From Acidobacteriota bacterium (GTDB lineage: Bacteria; Acidobacteriota; Thermoanaerobaculia; Gp7-AA8): 64,000 bases of DNA. Shown in pieces: positions 54,504-63,942 of the stretch. The notes below the pieces were generated by a model. That model saw only the letters and a program-made list of their open reading frames with translations. It searched no databases and had not been told where the DNA came from. A program made the position numbers and the translations under genes. The stretch's first letter is position 1. The number at the start of each line of letters is the position of its first letter. Where the stretch lies: NCBI GenBank assembly GCA_021325515.1, contig JAJPHC010000035.1, positions 1 to 64,000 on the forward strand, written 5' to 3'.

Positions 54504-54539
54504 TGCCCAAAATGGGCATTTAAATGCCCGAAATGGGCA
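54504..54539. promoter_or_regulatory. Tandem TGCCC-GGGCA palindromes
   Basis: TGCCCAAAATGGGCA (54504-54518) and TGCCCGAAATGGGCA (54525-54539) are separated by TTTAAA. The centre GGGCATTTAAATGCCC is itself a perfect 16-base palindrome. The array runs into the start codon of the following winged-helix gene remnant and is probably its operator. Confidence 0.65.
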
Positions 54540-54868
54540 GAAGCACGAGAACGACAACCGGCCTGGCGAGTGCGCCCTTCACCAGCACCCAGCAAAAGGT
54601 CCTGGCTCTGCTCTTTGGTCAGCCGGAGCGCATGTTCATCCATCAGGAGTTGATCGAAGAAGCGGGAGGTGGCTCCGGCGCCGTGCGGCGCGAGCTCACG
54701 AGCCTCGTCGAGAGTGGCCTCGTCGTCGCCACCACGGCCGCGAGGCAGAGGCAGTTCTGCGCGAACCGCGAAAAGTCCAATCTTCGAAGATTCGCGCTCA
54801 CGGATCCGGCATGCGGTACAGGCGATTCCTTCTCTCCGCGCACGCCTATCCGAAGAACCACTACGAGC
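54524..54868 (+). pseudogene. Frameshifted winged-helix regulator/nucleotidyltransferase remnant
   Basis: The first ~85 residues (STQQKVLALLFGQPERMFI, GGGSGAVRRELTSLVESGLV) match the winged-helix domain that in many bacteria is followed by a nucleotidyltransferase. After CANREK the frame breaks: the expected continuation KSPIFED lies in another frame, at about 54775-54800. The nucleotidyltransferase part is missing and the remnant runs into the attR sequence. Tandem palindromes precede it. It may be the end of a gene cut by integration. Confidence 0.6.
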
Positions 54869-54886
54869 TCCCTCCCCCGCAACCAA
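54869..54886. other. attR: second copy of the tRNA 3' end
   Basis: TCCCTCCCCCGCAACCAA repeats 41131-41148 exactly, in the same orientation. It lies 36 bases before the end of the convergent kinase gene. It marks the right boundary of the island. Confidence 0.75.
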
Positions 54887-54921
54887 CTCAAGACGACGAT
54901 TGATCGGCGCATCCGCGCGCA

Positions 54922-57192
54922 TCACACCGGGATCTCGAGTCTTCGCAGCAGAGCCGTGAATCGCCGGTCCGCGCGGAGCGAATCGAAGCCGGGCACTCCT
55001 GTGTAGCAGAGAAGGCCCTGATGCTCCTCGTCCGCTCGATCCAGTACGGCGAACGCCGCATCCACTTCTCCGAGAGCGCCCAGTACATACGCCTCGGACA
55101 CGGGCGTCGGCGCGCCCGAGGGCCTGGCTCGCAACTCGTCGACGATGACGCGAGCCTCTGCCTTCCGTCCGGCAACCGCAAGCGCCCAGCCGAGGATGCC
55201 GACGAAGAAGCCGGAACGGTGCGAAAGAAGAACACCGGTCTCGCCCGCCGCGATCCCTTCCTCGAATCGACCCAGCGCGATATACGCCATCGCTGCAGCA
55301 CCAATCGCAGATGCATCCTTCTCCAGCGAGAGCGCGTCTTCGATGAAGCGAATCGCCTCCTGCGGCTTCCCGCACTCCAGCAATCCCCATCCATAGAGAT
55401 TGTAGGGAAACGATGCGATCGGATCGGCATCGATGGCTCGCTCGAATAGCGGGATTGCTTCCCCGAGCCGTCTGCGCGAACAGAGAGTCAGCGCGAACGA
55501 CGCGAGCGAAAGAACGTGATCCGGCTGCAACTGGAGCGCGCGCCGCCAGGCACTTTCCATCGGTCCCCAACGACGCTCGAGGAATGACGCGAACGCTTCG
55601 GTGTGCAACGCATCCGCGGATTCGCCCTGCAGTTCATTCGCAGTCGCCAGCATCGTTCGCGCAGCGACGCATGCCTCGCGAGGCAGGATCATTCCCATGT
55701 GCGCCGAGAGAATCGTGATTTCGGCGAGAGCGGTCCATGAGGGCGCATGTGTCGGATCGAGACGCACCGCCTCCTCGAACGCACCGAGCGCACCGGCAAA
55801 AAATCCGACGCCGCGAAGATGACGGCCTTTCAGGTAGCTTCGATAGGCCTCGAGGTTGCGGATCTGCGGGCGGGCCGGCACGATCCGATCCGCGGGCCTG
55901 GTCACCGGCGCGAGACGCGCCTTCACCACATCGACGACGCCGGCTGCAATCTCATCCTGGATCGCGAAGACATCGATCGCGTCCCGGTCGAATCGCTGCG
56001 ACCACAACTGGTAGCCCGTCGTCGCATCCGTCAACTGCGCCGTCACGCGAAGCCGCGCTCCGGCAGTGCGCACACTTCCTTCGAGCACGTGCCGCACGGA
56101 CAGCACACGAGCGATGGCCGGCAGATCGTCTCCACTCTTCCCCGCTCGAAATGCCGAGGTGCGCGAAGCGACACGGATTCCGTCGATCGGGACGAGCGCG
56201 TTCATGATCTCCTCCGCCATTCCTTCGCAGAGGTATTCCTGATCCTTCGCCGCGCTCATGTCGGCAAAGGGCAGAACCGCAATCGATACTTCAGCAGGAT
56301 TCGTTTCGATCGCGCCATGCTGTTCGGTCACGGCGTCCGAAGTGCGATTGCTCCTGACTTCCGCGATTGCATTTGCCAACTCTCGGGCGGATTGGAATCG
56401 ATCTGCCGCGTTCTTCTCCAGACAACGATTGACGATCAAGCTCAACGCCGCCGGCAGATCCGCGCGGCGCTCGAGCAGCGGTCGCGGCACGTCGCGCAGG
56501 ATCGAAGATGCCAGCGCGATGGACGAGCTCCCGCGAAACGGTCTCTCACCAACTGCCATCTCGTACAGCATGACGCCAAGAGAAAAAATGTCCGTGCGAT
56601 GATCGAGCTCCTGTCCCTGCAACTGCTCCGGCGACATGTACGGCATCGTTCCCATCACGACGCCTTTGCTCGTGTGAACCTCGGTCGGCATGTCGTGCTG
56701 TGGCTCCGCGGGAATCGAACGAGCGATCTTGGCCAGACCGAAGTCGAGAACTTTGACCTGCCCGTCCTTCGTCACCATTGCGTTCGCCGGCTTGAGATCG
56801 CGATGCACGATTCCCTTGTCGTGAGCGACGGTGAGCGCGCTGGCCAGACTTCCTGCGATTGCCAGCCACTGATCGAGCGGCATCCCGCCACGCGGAATGA
56901 TCCGATCGAGAGTCTCACCATCCAGAAGCTCCATCGTCAGGAAGTGAATCCCTTCGGCCTCTTCGACCGAATAGATCGTCACGACGAGCGGATGATTGAG
57001 AGCTGCCACTGCTCGCGCTTCGCGCCGGAAACGCTCGAGCAATTCGGTGTTGGCCGCCATCTCCGGCGGAAGCACTTTGAGCGCAACATCACGCTGAAGT
57101 CTGGTGTCGGTGGCGCAGTAAACCTGCCCCATGCCTCCTGAGCCGATCGCGGAGACGATCTTGTAGTGCGCAAGTTTCTGACCGATCACCAT
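54922..57192 (-). CDS. Ser/Thr protein kinase with TolB-like and TPR regions
   Basis: The 756-residue protein has an Hanks-type kinase domain (about 9-270): Gly loop IGSGGMGQVY, catalytic HRDLKPAN, DFGLAK and the APE-region equivalent MSPEQLQG. A TolB-N-like region follows (about 300-430, IAVLPFADMSAAKDQEYLCEGMAEEI and TTGYQLWSQRFDRDAIDVFAIQDEI), then TPR-type helices to the end (WTALAEITILSAHMG, GWGLLECGKPQEAIRF). No membrane helix is seen between kinase and C-terminal part. This domain order is common in Acidobacteria. It should phosphorylate proteins in response to a partner bound by the TPRs. Confidence 0.93.
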   Translation of the reverse strand: MVIGQKLAHYKIVSAIGSGGMGQVYCATDTRLQRDVALKVLPPEMAANTELLERFRREARAVAALNHPLVVTIYSVEEAEGIHFLTMELLDGETLDRIIPRGGMPLDQWLAIAGSLASALTVAHDKGIVHRDLKPANAMVTKDGQVKVLDFGLAKIARSIPAEPQHDMPTEVHTSKGVVMGTMPYMSPEQLQGQELDHRTDIFSLGVMLYEMAVGERPFRGSSSIALASSILRDVPRPLLERRADLPAALSLIVNRCLEKNAADRFQSARELANAIAEVRSNRTSDAVTEQHGAIETNPAEVSIAVLPFADMSAAKDQEYLCEGMAEEIMNALVPIDGIRVASRTSAFRAGKSGDDLPAIARVLSVRHVLEGSVRTAGARLRVTAQLTDATTGYQLWSQRFDRDAIDVFAIQDEIAAGVVDVVKARLAPVTRPADRIVPARPQIRNLEAYRSYLKGRHLRGVGFFAGALGAFEEAVRLDPTHAPSWTALAEITILSAHMGMILPREACVAARTMLATANELQGESADALHTEAFASFLERRWGPMESAWRRALQLQPDHVLSLASFALTLCSRRRLGEAIPLFERAIDADPIASFPYNLYGWGLLECGKPQEAIRFIEDALSLEKDASAIGAAAMAYIALGRFEEGIAAGETGVLLSHRSGFFVGILGWALAVAGRKAEARVIVDELRARPSGAPTPVSEAYVLGALGEVDAAFAVLDRADEEHQGLLCYTGVPGFDSLRADRRFTALLRRLEIPV

Positions 57193-57248
57193 GACCTGTC
57201 TCGACCGGGTTTCGTGATGTCGTGAAGGGAAGTCGAAGGGAATGGTAG

Positions 57249-57808
57249 CGCATCCGAATCGCGAGTCGTCGCAGCAAGCCTCTACTAACTCACGAAGCGG
57301 AAACTGCCGATCGCTTTTTCGAGGACAGTCGCGGGGGCTCTCTGCGGACGGAAGGTTCCGACGGCGTGGTCGTCGAGTATTTGTATGACTCTGCGCCGGC
57401 GGAGAAAGAGTCGGGCGTGACGATCAAAATCCGCAATGGTCCGACTCTCACCGTGCACTATGACTCGCTGGGAAGCATTTCCACACCGGGAATGCCGAAG
57501 CTGCAAGTGATCAACGACGGCGACGAGCGCGCACGCTGTCGTATCAGCAGAGTCCGGGGCACTACCTCACCACCTGCCGTGATGCGCACGGTCGCGTTGC
57601 GCTGTACATCATCGAAACGGGGCGTGCCTCGGTCGCGTTCACTCCGGACGGCGTGCCGCGCTATTACGACGTAGTGGCCGATATCTTCGACAGCGACATT
57701 GCGCCGGGCAGCGACACCGGAGTCTCGGGTTCACTCGGGGTTGAGAGCGACGGACACGGCGGTACGGTGACGAAGTACGCACGCGCCACGAAGATCGACG
57801 CGCACTAG
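57249..57808 (+). pseudogene. Frameshifted gene remnant, unknown product
   Basis: A reading frame open from 57249, without an ATG, runs through VVVEYLYDSAPAEKESGVTI and GSISTPGMPKLQVINDG, then loses coherence near 57525-57545. A second frame continues with YQQSPGHYLTTCRDAHGRVA, YIIETGRASVAFTPDGVPRY and ends at TAG 57806. Joined, they would form one protein of about 185 residues, so there is a single frameshift and no start. Homology is not recognised. It accounts for most of the 734-base gap between kinase and sensor genes. Confidence 0.5.
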
Positions 57809-57926
57809 TGTTTCATCCGTGAAGTGAGCGCAACGAAGCGCTCTTCGGCGTGAAGTAAGCGACTCGAAAGCAACGAGCTCCCCTGCAAACAGCGAGGCTT
57901 TTGCTTCCAACGCCGGCTCTGTAGTC

Positions 57927-59315
57927 GTGACGTGGCACGCCATGCGCTTCGGAATGTGCGCAATGCCTCCCGACGAAGACATCCACCTCGTCTTTCCCGC
58001 GAATCCCGCACGCGATCAGCTGAGCGCGCTCGCCGCTGATCTCCGAGCTCGGCGGGAGGCAATGCTCGACGCATGGCGCGCATACGGCGATGCAGTGCCG
58101 GGTCGGAACATCGCCGCGACCCTCTCGCGCGTCCAGTTCAACGACCACATTCCCGACGTGCTCGACGCGCTCTCCAACAGCCTCGAAGCGTGGCCGGAGG
58201 AGACGAATCCCATCAGTGAGGAGATCGAGGATGACGAGATCTCGGAGCACGGTCTTCAGCGCTGGCAGCAGGGCTATTCCTTGAGCGAGGTGCTCCGCGA
58301 ATGGGGCTACCTGCAGATGTGCGTTGCAGCCGAACTGGAACGCTACGCGATCGACCATCCGGCGCTGGAGCCGAACGTCATGCCGACGGCGCGGCGCGTC
58401 TGGGCGCAACTCTGCGCCGATGGGGTGACAGGAAGCGCTGCGCAGTACGGCCGCCTCCAGCAGACGGAATCGACGGGCCACGTGAACGCGCTCGAACGCG
58501 CGCTGAGCGCCCTCCACACGATCGAGAACTCCCGCGCCGAGGCGTGGCGGTCGGCGGCGCACGATCTCCGCGGCAGTGTCACTGTCGTCAAGGGAGCCGC
58601 GAACCTCAACGCGAGCGGCGCGCTGCCCGAGGTAGTCCGCGCGGAGGTCGCGGAGATGCTCAACAAGGGCGTGTCCTCGCTCAACGAAATGCTGAACGAC
58701 CTCCTCAGTCTCGCGCGCCTCGAGGCGGGGCATGAGCAGCGGACAGTGGCACCGTTTGACGCCGCGGTCCTCCTCCGCGATTTCTGCGCCGCATCACAGG
58801 CGGCCGCGACGGATCGCGGGCTGTTCCTGAAGATGGACGGTCCGAGCACGCTGCCCGTCGAAGGCGACAAGCCGAAGGTCCTGCGCATCGTACAAAACCT
58901 GCTCCTGAACGCCGTGAAGTACACCGAGCGTGGAGGCGTTTCCGTGAGCTGGGGAGTCGATACGACGCGCGACACCGATCGGTGGACCTTCTCCGTCCAG
59001 GACACGGGATCCGGCATTGACGCCGATCGTGCAGGGACGATCGCTCAGGAACTTGGCGAGGCGACGAAGGTGTCCGACGAAGTGCGCGACGCGAGTCTCG
59101 ACCGAAGGCGTGAGATGCCGGCCGCCCCGACTGTGCCCTCGGCTTCCCCGGGCGGGCCGCGGAATGTGCATCACGGAGAAGGCGTCGGCCTCTCCATCGT
59201 GAAGCGGCTGTGCGAGCTGCTCGATGCAAGCCTCGAACTGGCAACGAAGCCCGGACAGGGATCAACCTTCCGCATCATCCTGCCCTGCCGGTACAACGTC
59301 ACACCGGACGCGTAA
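57927..59315 (+). CDS. Sensor histidine kinase with RsbRD-like N-terminal domain
   Basis: The protein has up to 462 residues. Its N-terminal ~170 residues are helical and resemble the RsbRD/H-T-x sensor family. A HisKA-type helix with SAAHDLRGSVTVVKGAANLN (His ~213) and a HATPase domain follow: N box NLLLNAVKYTERG, G1 DTGSGIDADRAG and G2 GEGVGLSIVKRL. No membrane segment is visible, so it senses a cytoplasmic signal. No response regulator is adjacent. Start is uncertain between GTG 57927 and ATG 57942, 57954 or 57963. Confidence 0.85.
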   Translation: MTWHAMRFGMCAMPPDEDIHLVFPANPARDQLSALAADLRARREAMLDAWRAYGDAVPGRNIAATLSRVQFNDHIPDVLDALSNSLEAWPEETNPISEEIEDDEISEHGLQRWQQGYSLSEVLREWGYLQMCVAAELERYAIDHPALEPNVMPTARRVWAQLCADGVTGSAAQYGRLQQTESTGHVNALERALSALHTIENSRAEAWRSAAHDLRGSVTVVKGAANLNASGALPEVVRAEVAEMLNKGVSSLNEMLNDLLSLARLEAGHEQRTVAPFDAAVLLRDFCAASQAAATDRGLFLKMDGPSTLPVEGDKPKVLRIVQNLLLNAVKYTERGGVSVSWGVDTTRDTDRWTFSVQDTGSGIDADRAGTIAQELGEATKVSDEVRDASLDRRREMPAAPTVPSASPGGPRNVHHGEGVGLSIVKRLCELLDASLELATKPGQGSTFRIILPCRYNVTPDA

Positions 59316-59387
59316 GGCCGCAGGTTCCAATCGTGTCCTCGCAGCCTTTCGTGTTTTACTCCTCGTGACGCGCAAGTGTTCTCTTCA

Positions 59388-60221
59388 ATGAAGAACCTTT
59401 CCGACATCGATGCTCTCTTCACGCTCCCTCTCTCCGAATTCACGGCGGCGCGAAACGCGCTGGCTGCACGGCTGAAGAAAGCGGGACGAGGCGGCGAGGC
59501 GCAAGAAGTGAAGGCGCTGACCAGGCCTTCGGCAACCGCGTGGGCAGTCAATCAACTGTACTGGCGGCATCGCCGCGACTTCGATCGGCTGGTCGCGGTC
59601 AGCGAGAAGCTGCGTCATGCTCAGAGCGGACGTGGAGGCGATCCTCGCTCGCTCCTCGACGAGAGGCGCAAGCTGATCTCCGCGCTCGCCTCAATCGCGA
59701 CAGAGCTGATGACTGAAGCGGGACATGCAGCGTCCATCGATGCGCAACGTCGAGTGATCACCACGCTCGAGTCGCTGGCGGCACGCGACCGCTCGAGTAT
59801 CGAACATCAGGCCGGCCGTCTGACTGCCGATCTCGAACCGCTCGGCTTCGACACCTTTGCAGAGCTGCTGGGAAGCGCGCCGCAGCAAAAGGCGAAAGTC
59901 CTCCACTTCGCGCAGGGGGCGAAAGAGAAACAGCGCACGAAGGAAACGGAGAACACGGCCGCGGAGCGCGCACGCGCCAAAGCGCTCGAGCAGGCGGAAG
60001 CAGCCCTGGCCAACGCACGCCGGGAAGCCTCACGCGCCGAGGCGGCTGCAGCGAAGGCTGAAACGCAGCGCGACGCTCTCAAGAAGGAGAAAGAAGAAAT
60101 CGACGCGCGCTACACGGCAGCGATTGAGGAAGCGCGCGCAGCGGCCGCCGAGGTAAGGAAAACTGCGCGCGCGCTCGCCGGCGCGGAGCGCGCACTGGAA
60201 CGCGCGAGGACAGAACACTAG
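59388..60221 (+). CDS. Coiled-coil hypothetical protein, 277 aa
   Basis: The first ~165 residues form a helical domain (LSDIDALFTLPLSEFTAARN, TRPSATAWAVNQLYW). The last ~100 are an Ala/Glu/Lys/Arg-rich continuous coiled coil. The N-terminal block with AWAVNQLYW is known from uncharacterised actinobacterial and acidobacterial proteins. Function unknown. ATG 59388 is preferred to GTG 59376 because the conserved start MKNLSDIDALF follows it. Confidence 0.7.
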   Translation: MKNLSDIDALFTLPLSEFTAARNALAARLKKAGRGGEAQEVKALTRPSATAWAVNQLYWRHRRDFDRLVAVSEKLRHAQSGRGGDPRSLLDERRKLISALASIATELMTEAGHAASIDAQRRVITTLESLAARDRSSIEHQAGRLTADLEPLGFDTFAELLGSAPQQKAKVLHFAQGAKEKQRTKETENTAAERARAKALEQAEAALANARREASRAEAAAAKAETQRDALKKEKEEIDARYTAAIEEARAAAAEVRKTARALAGAERALERARTEH

Positions 60222-60327
60222 TAATCCATCGAGGCCTGACCGGATGCGCCGTTCATGGAGGCTGCTGATTTGTTCGCGCGCCGTGGTCCCGCCGATGCTC
60301 TTCCCGGTCGGGAGACGACTGACTCGC

Positions 60328-61308
60328 TCAGCCCTGCCGGGTCGTCTTGCCTGCGCCGAAGAAGAACTGGAAAGGGATGTGGCTGCGGACGGCCCATGAG
60401 CGCTCGTTGTGCAGTGCGTTCGGAAACGCGAAATAGAGGAGGTCCTCGCCAAAGCGGTAGCCTCGGCGCACGAGCAGGTCGCGCATTCCGCGCGTCACTT
60501 CGTAGTTGTCGCGCGGCCATCCGCTGTCGAGATAGAACCGCACGTCGCGTTTCGCCTCGCCAGCGACGCGTTCCATGAGATCGTCGTTGTATGTGAACGT
60601 GCTCGACATGCACGCTGCGTTGCCGAAGACATCGGGCCATTGCCATCCGAGGTAGAACGACACGACGCCGCCGAGCGATGAGCCCATCACGGCGGTGGTT
60701 TTCGGACCGGGCAGTGTTCGATAGTTCGTATCGATGAACGGCTTCAGCTCCTCGACGATGAACCGGCCGTAGTCGTGATAACCGTCGCGCGTGTACTCGT
60801 GCATCCGATCGCGGGAGAAGATGCCGACGACGATCACTTTGTCGATGATGTTCATCGCATCGAGTGTGTTCATCGTCTCGTCCACCTGCCAGTCGCTTCC
60901 GCCGAATGCCTCTTCAGGAAAGAACAGGTTCTGTCCATCGTGCATGTAGAGCACGGGATAACGCTTGACGAGATTCTCGTCGTAGCCGGGGGGATGGAAG
61001 ACCCGAAAACGATGGCCGGAAATTTCGTTGATGCTGCACGCGCCACAATGCTCTTCGGCTTTGAAGTGCGGATAGATCTCTCTCGAGGCTTCGGCCGTGA
61101 TCGCGAGATAGTTGTCCCCCTGCGCCCAGACGACATCCCCGTCATTACGCAAGAGCGGCTTGAAGTAGAAATAAGGCTTCTCCGTGGCGACTTCGAAATC
61201 GAAGCGATGACCTTCGACTGTCGCGGGCGCGATGTCGGCATCCCAGTCGATATCGGTGCGCAGCAGAATCTCGCCGCGTTGGAGCGGATAGTGAACCGAG
61301 ATTTTCAT
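60328..61308 (-). CDS. Esterase D/enterochelin-esterase-like hydrolase
   Basis: The 326-residue protein has an N-terminal sugar- or starch-binding-like beta domain (about 1-95) and an alpha/beta-hydrolase domain of the Esterase (PF00756) type: YPVLYMHDGQNLFFPEEAFGG, catalytic Ser in AVMGSSLGG near residue 198, and a late His in FPNALHNERSWAVR. It would cleave an ester bond, and no signal peptide is present. Its start overlaps the VOC-protein stop by four bases. The substrate is not known. Confidence 0.88.
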   Translation of the reverse strand: MKISVHYPLQRGEILLRTDIDWDADIAPATVEGHRFDFEVATEKPYFYFKPLLRNDGDVVWAQGDNYLAITAEASREIYPHFKAEEHCGACSINEISGHRFRVFHPPGYDENLVKRYPVLYMHDGQNLFFPEEAFGGSDWQVDETMNTLDAMNIIDKVIVVGIFSRDRMHEYTRDGYHDYGRFIVEELKPFIDTNYRTLPGPKTTAVMGSSLGGVVSFYLGWQWPDVFGNAACMSSTFTYNDDLMERVAGEAKRDVRFYLDSGWPRDNYEVTRGMRDLLVRRGYRFGEDLLYFAFPNALHNERSWAVRSHIPFQFFFGAGKTTRQG

Positions 61309-62237
61309 TGCTGCATCAATCGAATCGCGTGTCCATCAGGATCGCGTACGACATTCTCTGCGATGAACGCGACGCGTGCCTCATGCAGGCGCCGCATCAT
61401 CGCGTTGAGATCATCCACTCTCAGCGTCGTCTGCCAATACACGACGTCATTGGGTGACTCGCTGTCCAGCGCCCTGCCGTCGCGCGGCGAGAGGTAGTCG
61501 AGAAATTCGACACCGGGTCCCGCTTGTGCCCGCAAGCCGGAGATGTGCAGATGAGCTCCGGAGACGAGGTTCAGGTGCTCTTGCTCAGTCCCGAAATTTT
61601 CACTCTCGCCTGCGACGCGAAGGCCGAGGAGGTCGCGATAGAAGCGGAGGCTCGCGTCGGTGTTGGAAACGACTAGCGCGGTGTGATCGATACCGAGAAA
61701 GAGCCGGCCGTTTGCGGCCTGCCAGCGAGGATCGCCCTTCCCGTTTGGGAAAAAGATGACCTCGAGATTGTGCTCATCGGGATCGCGAAAGTAGAACGCG
61801 CGGATTCCCGCCGCGGCTTTGTTCGTCCCCGGAATGCGTTGCGGTGCGGTCGATACGTGCTCGACCTTCGCTGCGCGCAACTGCGCATAGGCGCGATCCA
61901 TGTCGCTCACGACGATCGCGATGTGCTGGAACCACCGGTCGTTGCTGCGTGAGCCGGCCGGAATCGGACGACCCTTCGGCGTCAGGTATTCCGTGAGCTC
62001 GATCGACTCGTTTCCGAGACGCATCGTGACCACGCGAACCCGCGCCCCGAAGACGCCGGTCGCACGCTCGATATCCTCGCCGAGCTTTTCTTCATCGGAG
62101 ACCTTCTCGAACGAAAGCACATCGCGATAGAACGCGATCGAACGATCGGCATTCGAGACGGTCATTCCGACCGAGGAAACATTGGTGACTCGCTGCGCGA
62201 ATACTGGGAGCGATAGAAGGAGGAGAAGAAGCGGCAT
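61305..62237 (-). CDS. Secreted two-domain VOC (glyoxalase-like) protein
   Basis: From ATG 62237 the protein has 310 residues, a signal peptide (about 1-15, LLSLPVFAQ) and two vicinal-oxygen-chelate domains: the first (about 20-165, VGMTVSNADRSIAFYRDVLSF, EHNLEVIFFP) and the second (about 175-310, GIDHTALVVSNTDASLRFYRD, RDPDGHAIRLMQQ). VOC proteins bind metal and act as glyoxalases, dioxygenases or resistance proteins. An exported one is unusual. It is coupled by ATGA overlap to the esterase gene. Confidence 0.85.
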   Translation of the reverse strand: MPLLLLLLSLPVFAQRVTNVSSVGMTVSNADRSIAFYRDVLSFEKVSDEEKLGEDIERATGVFGARVRVVTMRLGNESIELTEYLTPKGRPIPAGSRSNDRWFQHIAIVVSDMDRAYAQLRAAKVEHVSTAPQRIPGTNKAAAGIRAFYFRDPDEHNLEVIFFPNGKGDPRWQAANGRLFLGIDHTALVVSNTDASLRFYRDLLGLRVAGESENFGTEQEHLNLVSGAHLHISGLRAQAGPGVEFLDYLSPRDGRALDSESPNDVVYWQTTLRVDDLNAMMRRLHEARVAFIAENVVRDPDGHAIRLMQQ

Positions 62238-62249
62238 CGTCGAGGACCC

Positions 62250-62311
62250 GCCGCCTGGAGAGGCGGCGCCACGTTCGACCGCGAAGCGCGTAGAGCCGCC
62301 TCTCAGGCGGC
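62250..62311. repeat. Two GCCGCCT hairpins
   Basis: GCCGCCT-GGAG-AGGCGGC (62250-62267) and GCCGCCT-CTC-AGGCGGC (62295-62311) lie in the 98-base gap between the VOC gene and the GMC oxidoreductase gene. The second recurs near the right edge of the window together with the same preceding bases CGTAGA. Confidence 0.75.
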
Positions 62312-62335
62312 GGCAACTTCGTATGACAGCCCTAA

Positions 62336-63904
62336 TCATTGGAGCCTCTCCAGCAGATGATCGCCGACGCGCAGCGCATTCGCCATGATCGTCAGCGCCG
62401 GATTCACCGCGGCGCTCGACGGGAAGAAGCTGCCATCGACGACATAGAGATTGTCGAGATCGTGCGCCTTGCAATTGCGATCGAGCGCGCTCGTGCGCGA
62501 ATCGTCTCCAAAGCGAATGGTTCCGTTCTGATGCGCAACGCCGGCTAGCGGGATGCGCTGGCCGACGAACAGATTGCGCGAGAAGAGACCCTGATGGCAG
62601 TCATGGCCATGCATTGCGCACTTGCCGGTCTTCTGCATGACGTCCTTCAGCTTCGCGAGCAACCGCTTGTGGCCCTCTTCGTTGTTCGGCTTGTAGTCGA
62701 GCACGATCTCGCCATCTTTGTTGAGCTTCACGCGATTCTTCGGATCCGGCAGATCCTCGGACGTAAGCCAGAAATCGATCGAGTGCTTCGCCATGAGATC
62801 GAGCGTCCATCCCGGCGCAATGGCGGGAGCTCCTGCTTTCAAGGTCACGCCATCGAGCTTGCCGACGAAGGAGATGTGCCCCATCGGGTAATCCCAATCC
62901 TTCGATCCGAAATAGAAGTCGTTCACCGCGAGTGTCTTCTGGAAAATCGTCTCGTTGGGGCACTTCGACAGCGCCATCAGCACCGAGTTGACGTGGCCCA
63001 TGTAGTGCCGGCCGATGACATCGGAACTGTTCGCGAGACCATTCGGATGCTTGTCATTCGCGGAGCGCAGCAACAGCGCGGCGGAGTTGATCGCGCCGCA
63101 GGACGAAACGACGATGTCCGCGGTCAGCTCGATCGTTTCGCCCCCTCTCGACGCAATGACTTTCTCCACGCGCCGGCCGCTGGCATCGGTGGCGAGCTTC
63201 TCGACTTTCGTGTTCGTCATCAGCGCAACGTTGCGATGCTCCAGCGCAGGATCGACGGCGCAGACATGTGCGTCCGCCTTCCCATTGATGAGGCAGGGAA
63301 ATCCGTCGCACGTGTTGCAGCGGATACACGCGCTCGCGCGCCGGTTCGATTCATTGAGGCGAACCCCGAGGGGAACGTGAAATGGCTTGAGCCCGATCGC
63401 GGCGAAGTCATCGCTGAGCTGCTGCATGCGCGGCTCGTGCGACATCGCAGGATGCGGATATGGCGCGCTGGCCCACGGGTCGGTCGGATCTTCCCCGCGT
63501 TCGCCGTGGACTTCGTACAGATTCTCGGCGGCTGTGTAGTAGGGCTCGAGCTCGTCGTAGGAGATCGGCCACGACGGCGAGATGCCGCCATGATGGCGAA
63601 TCTCGCCGAAGTCCTCTTTGCGCAGACGGAACAATGCTGCGCCGTAGAACTTCGTGTTGCCGCCAACCCAATAGTTCGTATGCGGATGCAGAGGCTTGCC
63701 GTCTGCGTCGCGCCACACTTCTTTTGTGTTGTAGCGCGCCTTCACGTTGACGGATTCCGGATCCCAGTTCTCTTTCTCGCGCGGAACGAAGTCACCACGC
63801 TCGATGAGCAGGATCCGCTTTCCGCTGGGCGCAAGTTTCCACGCGAGCGTGCCGCCACCCGCACCAGTACCGATGATGATCACGTCGTAATGGTTGTCGC
63901 TCAT
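62336..63904 (-). CDS. GMC-family FAD oxidoreductase
   Basis: The 522-residue protein has an FAD-binding Rossmann motif at the N-terminus (VIIIGTGAGGGTLAWKL, residues ~8-24) and the GMC blocks TNYWVGGNTKFYGAALFR and CGAINSAALLLRSA, with catalytic His/Asn candidates in the C-terminal VDGSFFPSSAAVNPALTIMANALR. It contains a Cys-rich insert CIRCNTCDGFPC near residue 195 that may hold an iron-sulphur cluster or disulfides. Such enzymes oxidise alcohols or sugars and pass electrons to a carrier. No partner cytochrome is visible in the window. Confidence 0.92.
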   Translation of the reverse strand: MSDNHYDVIIIGTGAGGGTLAWKLAPSGKRILLIERGDFVPREKENWDPESVNVKARYNTKEVWRDADGKPLHPHTNYWVGGNTKFYGAALFRLRKEDFGEIRHHGGISPSWPISYDELEPYYTAAENLYEVHGERGEDPTDPWASAPYPHPAMSHEPRMQQLSDDFAAIGLKPFHVPLGVRLNESNRRASACIRCNTCDGFPCLINGKADAHVCAVDPALEHRNVALMTNTKVEKLATDASGRRVEKVIASRGGETIELTADIVVSSCGAINSAALLLRSANDKHPNGLANSSDVIGRHYMGHVNSVLMALSKCPNETIFQKTLAVNDFYFGSKDWDYPMGHISFVGKLDGVTLKAGAPAIAPGWTLDLMAKHSIDFWLTSEDLPDPKNRVKLNKDGEIVLDYKPNNEEGHKRLLAKLKDVMQKTGKCAMHGHDCHQGLFSRNLFVGQRIPLAGVAHQNGTIRFGDDSRTSALDRNCKAHDLDNLYVVDGSFFPSSAAVNPALTIMANALRVGDHLLERLQ

Positions 63905-63942
63905 GAACGAATGAGATGCCGGTGGTCGATGAAGGTTTCAAC

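Noticed and set aside
54922-57141. Plus-strand ORFs of up to 464 codons opposite the kinase
   Set aside because: They mirror the minus-strand kinase and carry no domain.
57813-58733. 306-codon antisense ORF opposite the sensor kinase
   Set aside because: Arg/Ala-rich shadow of the plus-strand gene with no recognisable motif.
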